DNA of 64,000 bases from Falsiroseomonas bella (GTDB lineage: Bacteria; Pseudomonadota; Alphaproteobacteria; Acetobacterales; Acetobacteraceae): assembly GCF_003173615.1 (NCBI RefSeq), contig NZ_QGNA01000002.1, forward strand, positions 248,001 to 312,000, written 5' to 3'. A program made the position numbers and the translations under genes. Shown here piece after piece: positions 9,400 to 18,835 of the stretch. How positions within the stretch are numbered: the stretch's first letter is position 1; each line of letters opens with the position of its first letter. The notes beneath the pieces are model-generated. The model saw only the letters and a list, made by a program, of their open reading frames with translations. It was not told the origin of the DNA and searched no databases.

Positions 9400-10393
9400 G
9401 GCGCGCCTGACCCGCCTGCGGGACTGGCTCGCCGCGGCATCCGGCGACGCATCGCTCCGCATCGAGCAGGCGCAGAAGCTCTCGGGCGGGGCGATTCAGC
9501 AGAACTGGGCGCTGGACGTCGAGACCATCGCCGGCGCGCAGCGCTGGGTGCTGCGCACCGACAGCGCCGCGGTGCTGGCCGTCAGCCTGCCGCGCACGGC
9601 GGAATACGCGCTGCTGAAGGCGGCCTGGGATGCCGGCGTGACGGTGCCGGAGCCGCTGTTCCTCTGCGAGGATCCTGGCGTCACCGGCGCGCCCTTCTTC
9701 ATCATGCGCCGCGTCGGCGGCACCGCGCTCGGCCCGCGTGTCGTCAAGGATGCTGCGCTCGGCGGCGGGCGCGAGCAGCTGGCACGCGCGCTGGGCCGCG
9801 AGCTCGCGCGCATCCATCGCATCCGCCCGCCTCGTCCGGACCTCGCCTTCCTGGGTGCCCCGCCGGCCGATGCGGGCCTTGCCGTCATCGCCACGCTGCG
9901 CGGCCGGCTCGACGCAGCGGGCACGCCGCGACCCGCCATCGAATGGGGCCTGCGGGCCGCCGAGCGCAGCGCGCCGCCGCCGGTGCCGCCCGTGCTGGTC
10001 CACAATGATTTCCGCACCGGAAACCTGATGCTGGATGCCTCTGGCGTGACGGGCGTGCTGGACTGGGAGTTCGCTGCCTGGGGCGATGGCCATGCCGATC
10101 TCGGCTGGCTCTGCGCGAAGTGCTGGCGCTTCGGCAATGTCGCGCAGGAGGCCGGCGGCCTCGGCCCGCGCAAAGCGCTCTACGCCGGCTACGAAACCGA
10201 GAGCGGCGCCACCGTGGACGATGCGCGCGTCCGCTGGTGGGAGCTGATGGCGCATCTGCGCTGGGCCGTCATCGCCGCCGACCAGGCGCAACGCCATCTG
10301 TCGGGCGAGGAGCGCAGCCTGGAACTTGCGCTCACCGGCCACATCGTCCCGGAGCTCGAATGGGAGATTCTGTTTCTTTCGGAGGGGCGCTGA
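9392..10393 (+). CDS. Phosphotransferase family protein (APH/ACAD10-11-associated kinase fold)
   Basis: Kinase-fold protein of 333 residues of the aminoglycoside phosphotransferase superfamily. Brenner-type catalytic motif VHNDFRTGNLMLD and the metal-binding aspartate in VLDWEFAAWGDGHADLGWL are present. In ACAD11 the equivalent domain phosphorylates 4-hydroxyacyl-CoA ahead of dehydrogenation; here it is a separate gene overlapping the dehydrogenase by eight bases, so the same partnership is likely. An antibiotic-resistance role is improbable given the context. Confidence 0.85.
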   Translation: MDEARLTRLRDWLAAASGDASLRIEQAQKLSGGAIQQNWALDVETIAGAQRWVLRTDSAAVLAVSLPRTAEYALLKAAWDAGVTVPEPLFLCEDPGVTGAPFFIMRRVGGTALGPRVVKDAALGGGREQLARALGRELARIHRIRPPRPDLAFLGAPPADAGLAVIATLRGRLDAAGTPRPAIEWGLRAAERSAPPPVPPVLVHNDFRTGNLMLDASGVTGVLDWEFAAWGDGHADLGWLCAKCWRFGNVAQEAGGLGPRKALYAGYETESGATVDDARVRWWELMAHLRWAVIAADQAQRHLSGEERSLELALTGHIVPELEWEILFLSEGR

Positions 10394-10704
10394 TGCTCGA
10401 GAAGCCGGACGGCCCCGACCTGCTGGCCACCGCGCGCGAGGTTCTGCTGAAGGAACTGCTGCCCGCGCTGCCGCCCGACAAGGTCTTCGCGGCGCGCATG
10501 GTCGCCAACGCCATGGCGATCGCCGCGCGTGAGGCCCAGGCGGATACTGCCGCCGTGCCGGCGCGCGACCTTGCGCAGCTTTCGCGCGAGATCCGCGCAG
10601 GCCGCCACGATCCCGGCACACCGACCCACGACGCGATGCGCACCTGGCTGCGCGACTACGCGCGGCTGCGTGCCGGCGTCAGCGCGCCGAAGGCCCTGGG
10701 CTGA
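10393..10704 (+). CDS. DUF6285-like small protein
   Basis: Helical protein of 103 residues resembling the DUF6285 family, which accompanies acyl-CoA dehydrogenase and phosphotransferase genes in Alphaproteobacteria and Actinobacteria. Its ATG overlaps the kinase stop (TGATG), making it the third gene of the operon. No catalytic motif is visible; a structural or assembly role for the partner enzymes is possible. Its end is four bases from the convergent fumarylacetoacetase gene. Confidence 0.7.
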   Translation: MLEKPDGPDLLATAREVLLKELLPALPPDKVFAARMVANAMAIAAREAQADTAAVPARDLAQLSREIRAGRHDPGTPTHDAMRTWLRDYARLRAGVSAPKALG

Positions 10705-10707
10705 GTC

Positions 10708-12009
10708 TCACACCGCGGGCGTGACGGTCCCGCGGCATTCCCCGAAGCCGATCGCCGCGAAGCCTTCCTTCCGCGCACGAGCGACCAGGAACACCTCGTC
10801 ACCATCTTCCAGGAAGCGCCGCGTCTCGCCGCTCGCCAGCGTCAGCGGCTCCCGCCCGCCGCGCGTGATCTCCAGCAGCGAGCCGAACCCCTCCGCAGTG
10901 GAGATCGTGCCGGTGCCCAGCAGGTCGCCCGGCTGCAGGTTGCAGCCGCCGCAGGTGTGATGCGTGACGAGCTGCGCCGGCGTCCAGTAAAGCCCGCTGG
11001 CTTGCCCGCGCGAAAGCCGATGCGGCGCCAGCCCCTTCTCCCGCAGGCCCGGCGTCAGCAGCAGCACTTCCAGCTCCAGCCCCAGCGCGCCATGCGCCTG
11101 GTCGGCGGAGTCCCAGAGATAGTCCATCGGCTTCGGATCGGCCTCAGGGCGCTTCGGCTGCGCGATGCGGAAGGGCGCCAGCGCTTCCGGCGTGATGATC
11201 CAGGGGCTCACGGTCGTCCCGAAGTTCTTGGCGAGGAAGGGCCCGAGCGGCTGGTATTCCCAGCCCTGGATGTCGCGCGCCGACCAGTCGTTCAGCAGGC
11301 AATAGCCCGCGATGTGCTGCGCCGCCTCGCTGATCGGGATGGACTCGCCGAGCGCATTGCCCGGCCCGATCCAGATGCCGAGCTCCAGCTCGTAGTCGAG
11401 GTTGCGCGACGGTCCGAAGCTTGGCTCCGTCTCGCTTGCCGGCTTGCGCTGCCCCTTCGGCCGCCGCAGCGGATGGCCCGAGGCAACGACGGAACTGGCG
11501 CGGCCGTGATAGCCGATCGGTACATGCTTGTAGTTCGGCAGCAGCGGATTGTCGGGCCGGAACAGCGCGCCGACATTGGTCGCGTGCACGATGCCGGCAT
11601 AGAAGTCGGTGTAGTCGCCGATCCGCATCGGAACATGCAGCGTGCAGTCCGCCGCCGCGTGCAGCATCGGCGCGAGAACCGCCTGATGGGCCGAGCCTTC
11701 GGCCAGCAGGTCGAAGACCTGCCGCCGCAGCGCCGCCCGCATGGCGGGTCCTTGTGCGAGGAAGTCGTTCCAGCCCTCCAGCAGGCTGGCATCCTCGACC
11801 GCCTCGGCGACCTCGCCGCTGATCAGCCCCGCTTCCTGCGCGGCCTCCAGGTCCAGGATGCGGTCGCCGATCGCGATGCCCATGCGCGGCATCTCGTCCT
11901 CCGCCGTGCAAAAACTCCCGAGCGGCAGGTTCTGCAGCGGGAAGTCGGGATGGCCGTTGGCGCTGGCGACGAAGCTGCGTCGCGCGGCGAGGTGCGTGTG
12001 GTCCAGCAT
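10708..12009 (-). CDS. fahA: Fumarylacetoacetase
   Basis: Hydrolase of 433 residues that cleaves 4-fumarylacetoacetate to fumarate and acetoacetate, the last step of tyrosine/homogentisate catabolism. The family core NDWSARDIQGWEYQPLGPF and FLAKNFGTTVSPWI motifs and the FYAGIVHATNVGALFRP segment are present; length matches the family. The ATG sits four bases after the homogentisate dioxygenase stop, so both are one leftward transcript. The maleylacetoacetate isomerase needed between them is not in the window. Confidence 0.95.
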   Translation of the reverse strand: MLDHTHLAARRSFVASANGHPDFPLQNLPLGSFCTAEDEMPRMGIAIGDRILDLEAAQEAGLISGEVAEAVEDASLLEGWNDFLAQGPAMRAALRRQVFDLLAEGSAHQAVLAPMLHAAADCTLHVPMRIGDYTDFYAGIVHATNVGALFRPDNPLLPNYKHVPIGYHGRASSVVASGHPLRRPKGQRKPASETEPSFGPSRNLDYELELGIWIGPGNALGESIPISEAAQHIAGYCLLNDWSARDIQGWEYQPLGPFLAKNFGTTVSPWIITPEALAPFRIAQPKRPEADPKPMDYLWDSADQAHGALGLELEVLLLTPGLREKGLAPHRLSRGQASGLYWTPAQLVTHHTCGGCNLQPGDLLGTGTISTAEGFGSLLEITRGGREPLTLASGETRRFLEDGDEVFLVARARKEGFAAIGFGECRGTVTPAV

Positions 12010-12013
12010 GGCT

Positions 12014-13345
12014 TCAGCGCCGGCCCGGATCGAAGGTCTTGCGCAGCCCCGACCAGCAGTCGAGATAGCCCTTCTGAAGCTGCGGCAGCGTCGCGGCATA
12101 GGCGGTAACGCGCTGCGGCAGCCGCGTCTCGAACATGAAGGCCATGGTGTTCGCCAGCTTGTGCGGCGCGAGCTCCGCCGTGGAGGCCTTCTCGAAGGCG
12201 TCCGCATCCGGGCCATGCGGCAACATGCAGTTGTGCAGGCTGAAGCCGCCGGGCACGAAGCCCTGCGGCTTTGCATCGTACTGGCCGTAGATCAGCCCCA
12301 TGAACTCGCTCATCAGGTTCATGTGGTACCAGGGCGGGCGGAAGGTGTTCTCGGCCACCATCCAGCGCTCGGGGAACAGCACGAAGTCGATGTTCGCCGT
12401 GCCGGGCGTCTCGGATGGCGCCGTCAGGCAGGTGAAGATCGAGGGGTCAGCGTGGTCGAACAGGATCGGCCCCACGGGCGAGTAGCGCGTGAGGTCGTAT
12501 TTGTAGGGCGCGTAGTTGCCGTGCCACGCCACGACATCCAGCGGCGAGTGGCCGATCTCCGTCGTCCAGAACACGCCGCCCCACTTCACCGTAACGCGAT
12601 GCGGGGCGTCGACATCCTCGTAGGACGCGACGGGCGAGAGGAAGTCGCGCTGGTTCGCCATGCAGTTGGCGCCGATCGGCCCCCGTTCCGGCAGGGTGAA
12701 AGCGCCGCCGTAATTCTCGCAGACATAGGCGCGGGCCGGCCCCGAAACCTCCACGCGGAACTTCACGCCGCGCGGGATCACGGCGATCTCGCCCGGCGCC
12801 GTGTCGATCACGCCGAACTCGGTGCGGAAGCGCAGGCTGCCCTGCTGCGGCGCGACCAGCATCTCCGCATCAGCGTTCCAGAACGTCTCGTCCGTCATGC
12901 TTTCGGTCACCAGCGCGATATGCGCGGCCATGCCCGTCTGCGAGGACGCGTCGCCGGCCGTGGTGATCGTGCGCATGCCGGTCAGGAAGGTCAGCGCGTG
13001 GTCCGGCAGCGGAATCGGGTCCCAGCGCAGCGGCTGGATCGGCAACTCGTTCTCCACCGTGTCCGGCGCGCTGACCCAGAAAGGCAGTGCATGCTTCCGG
13101 AAGCGCCCGATATGCGCGACCGTCGGCCGGATGCGATACAGCCAGGACCGCTGGTTGCTCGCGCGTGGCGCGGTGAAGGGCGATCCGCTCAACTGCTCGG
13201 CATAAAGTCCGTAGGCGCAACGCTGGGGCGAATTGCGCCCGATTGGCAGCGCGCCTGGCAGCGCCTCGGTCTCGAAGCCGTTGCCGAAGCCGGACATGTA
13301 GCCGGCGATCGCCGCGGTCAGGCCCTGCGGGGGGGTGATGTCCAT
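12014..13345 (-). CDS. hmgA: Homogentisate 1,2-dioxygenase
   Basis: Fe(II) ring-cleavage dioxygenase of 443 residues, converting homogentisate to maleylacetoacetate. Diagnostic stretches include [19 protein letters not shown] at the N-terminus, [15 protein letters not shown], and [20 protein letters not shown] and [13 protein letters not shown] near the C-terminus, which carry the iron-binding His and Glu residues. It is first in the operon with fahA. The 101-bp gap to the divergent thiolase-like gene must hold both promoters. Confidence 0.97.
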   Translation of the reverse strand: MDITPPQGLTAAIAGYMSGFGNGFETEALPGALPIGRNSPQRCAYGLYAEQLSGSPFTAPRASNQRSWLYRIRPTVAHIGRFRKHALPFWVSAPDTVENELPIQPLRWDPIPLPDHALTFLTGMRTITTAGDASSQTGMAAHIALVTESMTDETFWNADAEMLVAPQQGSLRFRTEFGVIDTAPGEIAVIPRGVKFRVEVSGPARAYVCENYGGAFTLPERGPIGANCMANQRDFLSPVASYEDVDAPHRVTVKWGGVFWTTEIGHSPLDVVAWHGNYAPYKYDLTRYSPVGPILFDHADPSIFTCLTAPSETPGTANIDFVLFPERWMVAENTFRPPWYHMNLMSEFMGLIYGQYDAKPQGFVPGGFSLHNCMLPHGPDADAFEKASTAELAPHKLANTMAFMFETRLPQRVTAYAATLPQLQKGYLDCWSGLRKTFDPGRR

Positions 13346-13446
13346 GGCTGGCCTCCTCGTTTGCCCCGATATAGCGCAGCCAGCCCCGGCTTGCCCAATG
13401 CCCCGTGGCGGGGCCAGTCTGCGCCGGAAATGAGGGGAAACCGGGC

Positions 13447-14619
13447 ATGAGCCTGCGCGGCAGCGCCTGCATCGTCGGCGCATTCGAGCATCCGACCCGC
13501 AAGGCGGAAGACAAGTCCGTCGCGCAGCTGCATGCCGAGGTCGCCTGGGGCGCGCTGCAGGATGCCGGCCTCTCCAAGGACGACGTGGACGGCTATTTCT
13601 GCGCCGGCGACGCGCCCGGGATGGGGCCGCTTTCCGTCGTCGAGTATCTCGGGCTCGACCGGCTGCGCCATGTGGACAGCACCGATATCGGCGGCAGCTC
13701 CTACCTGGCGCATGTCGCGCATGCCGCGGCGGCGATCGCGACCGGACGCTGCAATGTCGCGCTGATCACGCTGGCCGGGCGGCCGCGCAGCGAGGGCCAG
13801 GCGACCGGCACCGCGACCCGCGCGCAGAACCCCGCCGTCCCGGACGACCAGTTCGAGATCCCGATGGGCCGCACCGTGGCCGCTGCCTACGCCATGTGCG
13901 CGATGCGCCACATGCACGAATTCGGCACGACGAGCGAGCAGCTCGCCTGGATCAAGGTGGCGGCCAGCCACCATGCGCAGCACAACCCGCATGCGATGCT
14001 CAAGAAGGTGGTGACGGTGGAGGAGGTGGTGAACTCGCCCCTCGTCGCCGACCCGCTGCATCGCCTTGATTGCTGCGTCATCAGCGATGGCGGCGGCGCG
14101 CTGGTCGTCACGCGGCCCGAGATCGCGCGCAGCCTGAAGCGGCCGGTGGTCAGCATCCGCGGCACCGGCGAGGCGGTGAAGAACCACGCCGGCGGCTACA
14201 ACGACCTGACCTTCTCCGGCGCCCGCTGGTCCGGCGCGCGCGCCTTCGAGGAAGCCGGCGTGACGCCGGCCGACATCCGCTACGCCAGCATCTATGACAG
14301 CTTCACCATCACCGTGCTGATCCAGCTCGAGGACCTCGGCTTCTGCGCCAAGGGTGATGGAGGAAAATTCGTCTCCGACGGCAACCTGATCAGCGGCGTC
14401 GGAAAGCTGCCCTTCAACACCGATGGCGGGGGCCTCTGCAACAACCACCCCGCCAATCGTGGCGGCATGACCAAGGTGATCGAGGCCGTGCGGCAATTGC
14501 GCGGAGAGGCGCATCCGGCCGTGCAGGTGAAGGATTGCGGGCTGGCGCTGGCGCATGGCACCGGCGGTCTGCTCGGCCACCGCCACGGCAGCGCGACCCT
14601 GATCCTGGAGCGGCTGTGA
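13447..14619 (+). CDS. Thiolase-fold protein (lipid-transfer/Ltp2-like), probable acyl-CoA aldolase or thiolase
   Basis: Thiolase-fold protein of 390 residues of the SCP2/non-specific lipid-transfer type, ending with [17 protein letters not shown] and [18 protein letters not shown]. The position that holds the nucleophilic cysteine in true thiolases reads [12 protein letters not shown], with serine, so classical thiolysis is doubtful. In steroid side-chain degradation a thiolase-like protein without that Cys (Ltp2) works as a retro-aldolase together with a DUF35 protein, and a DUF35 gene overlaps this stop by one base (TGATG). The start at 13447 follows GAGGGGAAA. Function as an aldolase is inferred from the pairing. 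Confidence 0.75.
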   Translation: MSLRGSACIVGAFEHPTRKAEDKSVAQLHAEVAWGALQDAGLSKDDVDGYFCAGDAPGMGPLSVVEYLGLDRLRHVDSTDIGGSSYLAHVAHAAAAIATGRCNVALITLAGRPRSEGQATGTATRAQNPAVPDDQFEIPMGRTVAAAYAMCAMRHMHEFGTTSEQLAWIKVAASHHAQHNPHAMLKKVVTVEEVVNSPLVADPLHRLDCCVISDGGGALVVTRPEIARSLKRPVVSIRGTGEAVKNHAGGYNDLTFSGARWSGARAFEEAGVTPADIRYASIYDSFTITVLIQLEDLGFCAKGDGGKFVSDGNLISGVGKLPFNTDGGGLCNNHPANRGGMTKVIEAVRQLRGEAHPAVQVKDCGLALAHGTGGLLGHRHGSATLILERL

Positions 14620-15008
14620 TGACCTTCGACGAGCGCCCGATCCCGGCCCCGATCCCCGACCCCATCACCGAGCCCTTCTGGCACGCGGCGCGCGAAGGCC
14701 GGCTGACGATCGGCCGCTGCAACGACACGGGGCGGCACTTCTTCCCGCCGCGCGGCGTCTCGCCCTTCACCCTCTCGCCGAATGTCGAGCTGGTGCAGGC
14801 GAGCGGCCGCGGCGTGCTCTACAGCTGGACCGTGATGCGCACGAAGGAGCCCTACATCCCGGCGATGGTGGAACTCGCGGAAGGCCCGCGCCTCTTCACC
14901 AACCTGGTGCAGGTCGCGCCGGAGGATGTGCGCATCGGCATGGCGCTGCGCGTCGTCTTCGTCCCGACCGCGGACGGCCCGCCGGTGCCGATGTTCGCGC
15001 CGGCCTGA
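14619..15008 (+). CDS. DUF35-type OB-fold protein lacking most zinc ligands
   Basis: Protein of 129 residues matching the DUF35 family (rubredoxin-like zinc ribbon followed by an OB fold) that partners thiolase-like enzymes and binds acyl-CoA. The ribbon region reads IGRCNDTGRHFFPPRGVSP: only one of the usual four cysteines remains, so zinc is probably not bound. The OB fold (SGRGVLYSWTVMRTKEPYIP onward) is normal. One-base overlap with the thiolase-like gene suggests an obligate complex. Confidence 0.75.
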   Translation: MTFDERPIPAPIPDPITEPFWHAAREGRLTIGRCNDTGRHFFPPRGVSPFTLSPNVELVQASGRGVLYSWTVMRTKEPYIPAMVELAEGPRLFTNLVQVAPEDVRIGMALRVVFVPTADGPPVPMFAPA

Positions 15009-15014
15009 CGCCGT

Positions 15015-15917
15015 TCAGCCGGCGGCGCGATGCAGGTCGCGCAACCGGCGCATGCCCATCCGCCGCACGCCTTCGCGCGCGATGGCCGCATCGCAGAAGC
15101 CGTTGCCGAACAGGCGCAGCTCTTCGGTACGCCAGTGCACCTGGGCGCGCGGATGGCCGCGCAGGATGTCGCCGATATCCTCCGGCCGGTTCGGATGCAG
15201 CGCGACATAGGTCAGGCCCGCCGTGTCCGGCGTGACGAGCCTGTCATAGGCCGCCTCGGTCTCGGCCAGGGATACGCCCGGCGTCATCGCGAAGCGGTCG
15301 ATCACCGGCAGGCCGGCCGCGTCCAGCTCGGCAACGGCCTCGGCATAGGGGCCGGGGTCCACCTCGCCCAGGCGCAGCACGCCAAGATAGCTCGGCAGGT
15401 CGCGGGGCAGCAGCAGCGGCAGGCGGTGCTCGCGCGCGATGCGCAGCGTCGCGGGCAGCAATTCGGGCAGCAGCGCCGCGCCCATATGCGTGTCCAGATG
15501 CGTCACATCCATCCCGGCGGCCAGCGCGCGGTCCAGCTGCGCGCGCATCTCTTCCTCCGCCGCGAGCGGGTCCACGGCACGGCGCAGCGAGAGGCAGTCG
15601 CGATGGAAATAGCCATCGGCATCCAGCAGGCCGGACGCCGCGCTGCGCACCGCGACCGGCCCCCAGCGATAGCCGTACCACTCGCTGGTCAGCGTCAGGT
15701 GCACGCCGAGGTCGAGCGACGGGTCGGCGGCGGCCTCGCGCGCGATCTCCGGGAACCAGGGGCAGGGCACCATGACGCTGCCGCAGTCGATCCGCCCGGC
15801 GCGGGCGAGATCGAGGAAGGCCTGGTTGGAGCCGTGGCACATCCCGACATCGTCGGCATGCAGGATCACCACGCGCGCATCCGTGGGCAGGCCGAGCAGG
15901 CGAAGGGTCGGGCTCAT
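15015..15917 (-). CDS. ChbG/YdjC-family carbohydrate deacetylase
   Basis: Protein of 300 residues of the YdjC/ChbG family, metal-dependent deacetylases of N-acetylated sugars. The metal-binding motif ILHADDVGMCHGSN is at residues 18-31, LGVHLTLTSEW provides a further histidine, and THLDTHMG the third. As the last gene of the leftward sugar operon that also holds a NagB-like enzyme, it may deacetylate the imported amino sugar. Its start overlaps the preceding stop. Confidence 0.82.
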   Translation of the reverse strand: MSPTLRLLGLPTDARVVILHADDVGMCHGSNQAFLDLARAGRIDCGSVMVPCPWFPEIAREAAADPSLDLGVHLTLTSEWYGYRWGPVAVRSAASGLLDADGYFHRDCLSLRRAVDPLAAEEEMRAQLDRALAAGMDVTHLDTHMGAALLPELLPATLRIAREHRLPLLLPRDLPSYLGVLRLGEVDPGPYAEAVAELDAAGLPVIDRFAMTPGVSLAETEAAYDRLVTPDTAGLTYVALHPNRPEDIGDILRGHPRAQVHWRTEELRLFGNGFCDAAIAREGVRRMGMRRLRDLHRAAG

Positions 15918-16684
15918 CCGCGCTCCAGCATCCAGCGCAGCACCAGCGGGATCTGCGCGGCCATCATCGAGTAGCCATGGTCGGCGACGGCGCCGCGCGC
16001 CCGGGCGGCCACCATCAGCGGTGTGTCGGCGCGGTTCACCACGTCATAGACGAAGCCCGGGATCAGCGCGGCGTCGCAGGGCAGGCGGTCGTCGCTGCCC
16101 ATCCCGATGGCCGAACAGTTCACCAGCACCTCGCTCTCGCCAAGATGCCGCTGCACCGGCACGCCCGGGAACTCCGCCGCGACCGCCCCGACCAGCGACT
16201 CCGCGCGGACCGCGTCGGGATCGTGGATGGCGAGCGCGGCCGGCCCCTCGCCGGCTATCGCCATCGCCACCGCGCGGCCCGCACCGCCGGCGCCGAGCAG
16301 TTGCACGCGACGGCGCGCGAGCGGCAGCCCGGCGGCGCTCGCCGCGGCCAGGAAGCCGGCGCCGTCCACCATGCTGGCCTCCCACCCGCCCGCGCCGTCG
16401 GGGCGCAGCAGGTTGGCGCTTCCGGCCCGGCGGGCCGCGGTGTCGCAGCGACCGATGCGCGCGGCATCCTGCTTGTGCGGGATGGTGCAGACCACGCCCG
16501 CGAGGTTTCGCAGATGCACCACGCCGGCGAGGAAATCCTCGAGCCGCCCGGCCGGCACATGCGCCGGGAGATACGCGCAGTCATGCCCCGCAGCGGCGAT
16601 GGCCGCTGCGTATTCCGCATAGCCCTTGGTGTGGCCGATAGGATCGCCGGCCAGCAGGATCAGGCGGGTGCGGCCGGAGATCAT
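15914..16684 (-). CDS. Shikimate dehydrogenase-family protein
   Basis: Protein of 256 residues with the shikimate/quinate dehydrogenase fold: N-terminal substrate domain with GDPIGHTK and TIPHK (catalytic lysine), then NAD(P) domain with LLGAGGAGRAVAMAIA. The substrate-domain sequence is divergent (LAGDPIGHTKGYAEY rather than GxPIxHSxSP), and it sits in a sugar uptake operon, so it probably reduces or oxidises a shikimate-like or sugar-derived cyclic polyol rather than serving aromatic amino acid synthesis. Four-base overlaps join it to both neighbours. Confidence 0.75.
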   Translation of the reverse strand: MISGRTRLILLAGDPIGHTKGYAEYAAAIAAAGHDCAYLPAHVPAGRLEDFLAGVVHLRNLAGVVCTIPHKQDAARIGRCDTAARRAGSANLLRPDGAGGWEASMVDGAGFLAAASAAGLPLARRRVQLLGAGGAGRAVAMAIAGEGPAALAIHDPDAVRAESLVGAVAAEFPGVPVQRHLGESEVLVNCSAIGMGSDDRLPCDAALIPGFVYDVVNRADTPLMVAARARGAVADHGYSMMAAQIPLVLRWMLERG

Positions 16685-17070
16685 GGCTTCAGCACCAGCG
16701 GCGCGGGCAGGTCGGCATCCTGCGCGCGGAACAGCAGGCGGAGCGTGGTGCGCTCGGACTTGCCGAGGCCGGGCGCCTCGGCCTGCAACTGCACGGCATG
16801 GCTGGCATTGCCCTCGAAGCGGAAGCGTCCGTCGGTGCCGGTCGTGGTGCGCTGCTTCTCGGTGTTCACGACGAAGCTGCGTTCGAAAAGCTGGACGGTT
16901 GCGTTCGGCACGGGTTGACCGCCGGGCCCGACGACCCGCCCGCGGATCTCGCCGGTGGCGTTCATCGCGACGTTCAGGTTCCAGCCGAAGACCAGGATCA
17001 GCAGCACGGCCGGCACGATCACCCAGCGGGAGAGCAGCCAGGGATGAAGCCTGCGCCTCGGCTGGCTCAT
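16681..17070 (-). CDS. Membrane-anchored carboxypeptidase-regulatory-like domain protein
   Basis: Protein of 129 residues: a positively charged N-terminus, one membrane helix at about 17-32 (VIVPAVLLILVFGWNL), then a periplasmic beta-sandwich with GEIRGRVVGPGGQPVPNATVQLFERS and GRFRFEGN, the carboxypeptidase regulatory-like (Ig) pattern. No catalytic residues. It is embedded between the permeases and the shikimate dehydrogenase-like gene; it may help hold substrate or the binding protein near the transporter. Role unknown. Confidence 0.6.
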   Translation of the reverse strand: MSQPRRRLHPWLLSRWVIVPAVLLILVFGWNLNVAMNATGEIRGRVVGPGGQPVPNATVQLFERSFVVNTEKQRTTTGTDGRFRFEGNASHAVQLQAEAPGLGKSERTTLRLLFRAQDADLPAPLVLKP

Positions 17071-17882
17071 CCTTTCGTCGCCCCGTGCGTCAAGCCGCGG
17101 ATGAAGGCCGACTGCGCCATCAGGAACACCAGGATGCCCGGCGCCAGCACCAGGCAGACAAAGGCGTAGAGCGCGCCCGTCGTGTCCTCCATGTAGGAGA
17201 GGAAGCGGGCGAGGCCGAGCGGCAGCGTCTGCATGTCAGCATCGCGGGTGATGATGAGCGGCCACATGAAGCTGTTCCAGGACCAGATGAAGGCCAGGAT
17301 CACATTCGTCGCGATGGCCGGGCGCGACAGCGGCAGCAGCACATGCGTGATGATGCGCCATTCCGAGAGGCCGTCCATCCGCGCTGCCTCCACCAGGCTG
17401 CGCGGCACGGCCTCGAAGGCCGATTTGTAGATGAAGATGCAGACGATGGTGGAGAGCAGCGGCAGCGCCAGGCCGAGATAGGAATTCAGCAGCCCGATCC
17501 GCGCCGTGATCAGGTAGGCCGGGATGATCGTGGCCTGGAAGGGAATCAGCATGCAGGACAGCAGCAGCAGGATCACCAGCTTCTTCGCGCGAAAACTCTG
17601 GGTGAGCGCATAGGCCGCCATGGCGTTCAGCACCACGTTGCCGACCACGGCCAGCAGCGAGACGACGATGCTGTTCAGCAGGTAGCGCGGGAAGGGGATG
17701 AGGTACCAGACATCCACGAAATTGTAGGGATGCGGATTCTGCGGCAGCAGTCTGGGCGGATAGGCGTAGATGTTCTCGTCCGTGATCGCCGTCTTCAGCA
17801 CCCAGTAGAAGGGCAGCAGCATCGCGGCGCTGACCAGGATCAGCACGGCATGGCGCAGCCAGGGCACGCCGCGCCGCATCAA
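17067..17882 (-). CDS. Carbohydrate ABC transporter permease (MalG-like)
   Basis: Inner-membrane permease of 271 residues with six predicted helices and the EAA loop EAARMDGLSEWRIITHVLLPLSRPA that docks to the ATPase. Belongs to the CUT1 (MalG/UgpE) class for oligosaccharides and sugar derivatives. Its start overlaps the stop of the MalF-like gene by four bases, and its stop overlaps the next gene. Confidence 0.93.
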   Translation of the reverse strand: MMRRGVPWLRHAVLILVSAAMLLPFYWVLKTAITDENIYAYPPRLLPQNPHPYNFVDVWYLIPFPRYLLNSIVVSLLAVVGNVVLNAMAAYALTQSFRAKKLVILLLLSCMLIPFQATIIPAYLITARIGLLNSYLGLALPLLSTIVCIFIYKSAFEAVPRSLVEAARMDGLSEWRIITHVLLPLSRPAIATNVILAFIWSWNSFMWPLIITRDADMQTLPLGLARFLSYMEDTTGALYAFVCLVLAPGILVFLMAQSAFIRGLTHGATKG

Positions 17883-18835
17883 TCCTTCTCCACCGCGCCG
17901 GCGTTGCCGCCGGCCAGCCGGTTCGCCAGGAAGGTCAGCACCAGCAGCAGCAGGAACTGCACCACGGTGACCGCGGCGGCGTAGTCGAACTTCGTCTGCC
18001 CGAAGCCGAGCTTGTAGATGTAGGTGACCAGCAGTTCCGTGGCGTGGCCCGGGCCGCCATTGGTCATCACATAGACCAGGTCGAAGCTGGTGAAGCTGTT
18101 GAGAAGGCCGATCACGGCGCAGAGGAAGAGCGATGGCCGCAGCATCGGCAGGGTTATGTGCAGGAACACCGCGTGGCGCGGCACGCCATCCACGCGCGCG
18201 GCTTCATACAGGTGCTGCGGGATCTGCTGCAGGCCGGTCAGCAGGATGATCATGTAGAAGCCGATCACCTGCCAGATGTCGGTCAGGATCACGCTCGGCA
18301 TCGCCAGGTCGAAGGACTGCAGGAAGCCGAGCGGCTTGTCGATGAGGCCGAGCTCGCGCAGCGCCCAGTTGATGAAACCGCCGCGCTCGTCGTACATCCA
18401 GCGCCATATGATGCCGACCGCGACCGTCATCAGCGGGTAGGAGAGGAAGACGATGGTGCGGTAGACGCTCGCACCCTTCAGGTCGGAATTGACCAGCAGC
18501 GCGATCCCCAGCGCCAGCACGATTGCCAGTGGCGCGGCGCCGATCCAGATCAGCGTGTTCCACAAGGCCGTCCAGAAGACGTCGTCGTAGAACAGCATCT
18601 CCTCGTAATGCTCGAGGCCGACCCAGCGCGGCGGGCGCATCGGCGACCAGGACTGGAAGGACAGCACCGCGTTCCAGCCCAGTGGGATCACGCGATACAG
18701 CAGGAAGATCGCCAGCGAGGGCAGCAGGAAGCACAGGATCATCGCGGCCTGCCGCGTGCGCTTCCGGCCCCACCATCCCGTGCTTCCGCCGGCCCCGATG
18801 CGGGCTGGCGGCAGTTCGGCGCGCGTGCCGCTCAC
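17879..18835 (-). CDS. Carbohydrate ABC transporter permease (MalF-like)
   Basis: Inner-membrane permease of 318 residues, CUT1 class. A first helix near residue 30 (AMILCFLLPSLAIFLLY) precedes the core, and the EAA loop reads YEAARVDGVPRHAVFLHITLP. It pairs with the MalG-like subunit encoded next, forming the channel for the binding protein upstream. The start overlaps the binding-protein stop by four bases. Confidence 0.93.
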   Translation of the reverse strand: MSGTRAELPPARIGAGGSTGWWGRKRTRQAAMILCFLLPSLAIFLLYRVIPLGWNAVLSFQSWSPMRPPRWVGLEHYEEMLFYDDVFWTALWNTLIWIGAAPLAIVLALGIALLVNSDLKGASVYRTIVFLSYPLMTVAVGIIWRWMYDERGGFINWALRELGLIDKPLGFLQSFDLAMPSVILTDIWQVIGFYMIILLTGLQQIPQHLYEAARVDGVPRHAVFLHITLPMLRPSLFLCAVIGLLNSFTSFDLVYVMTNGGPGHATELLVTYIYKLGFGQTKFDYAAAVTVVQFLLLLVLTFLANRLAGGNAGAVEKD

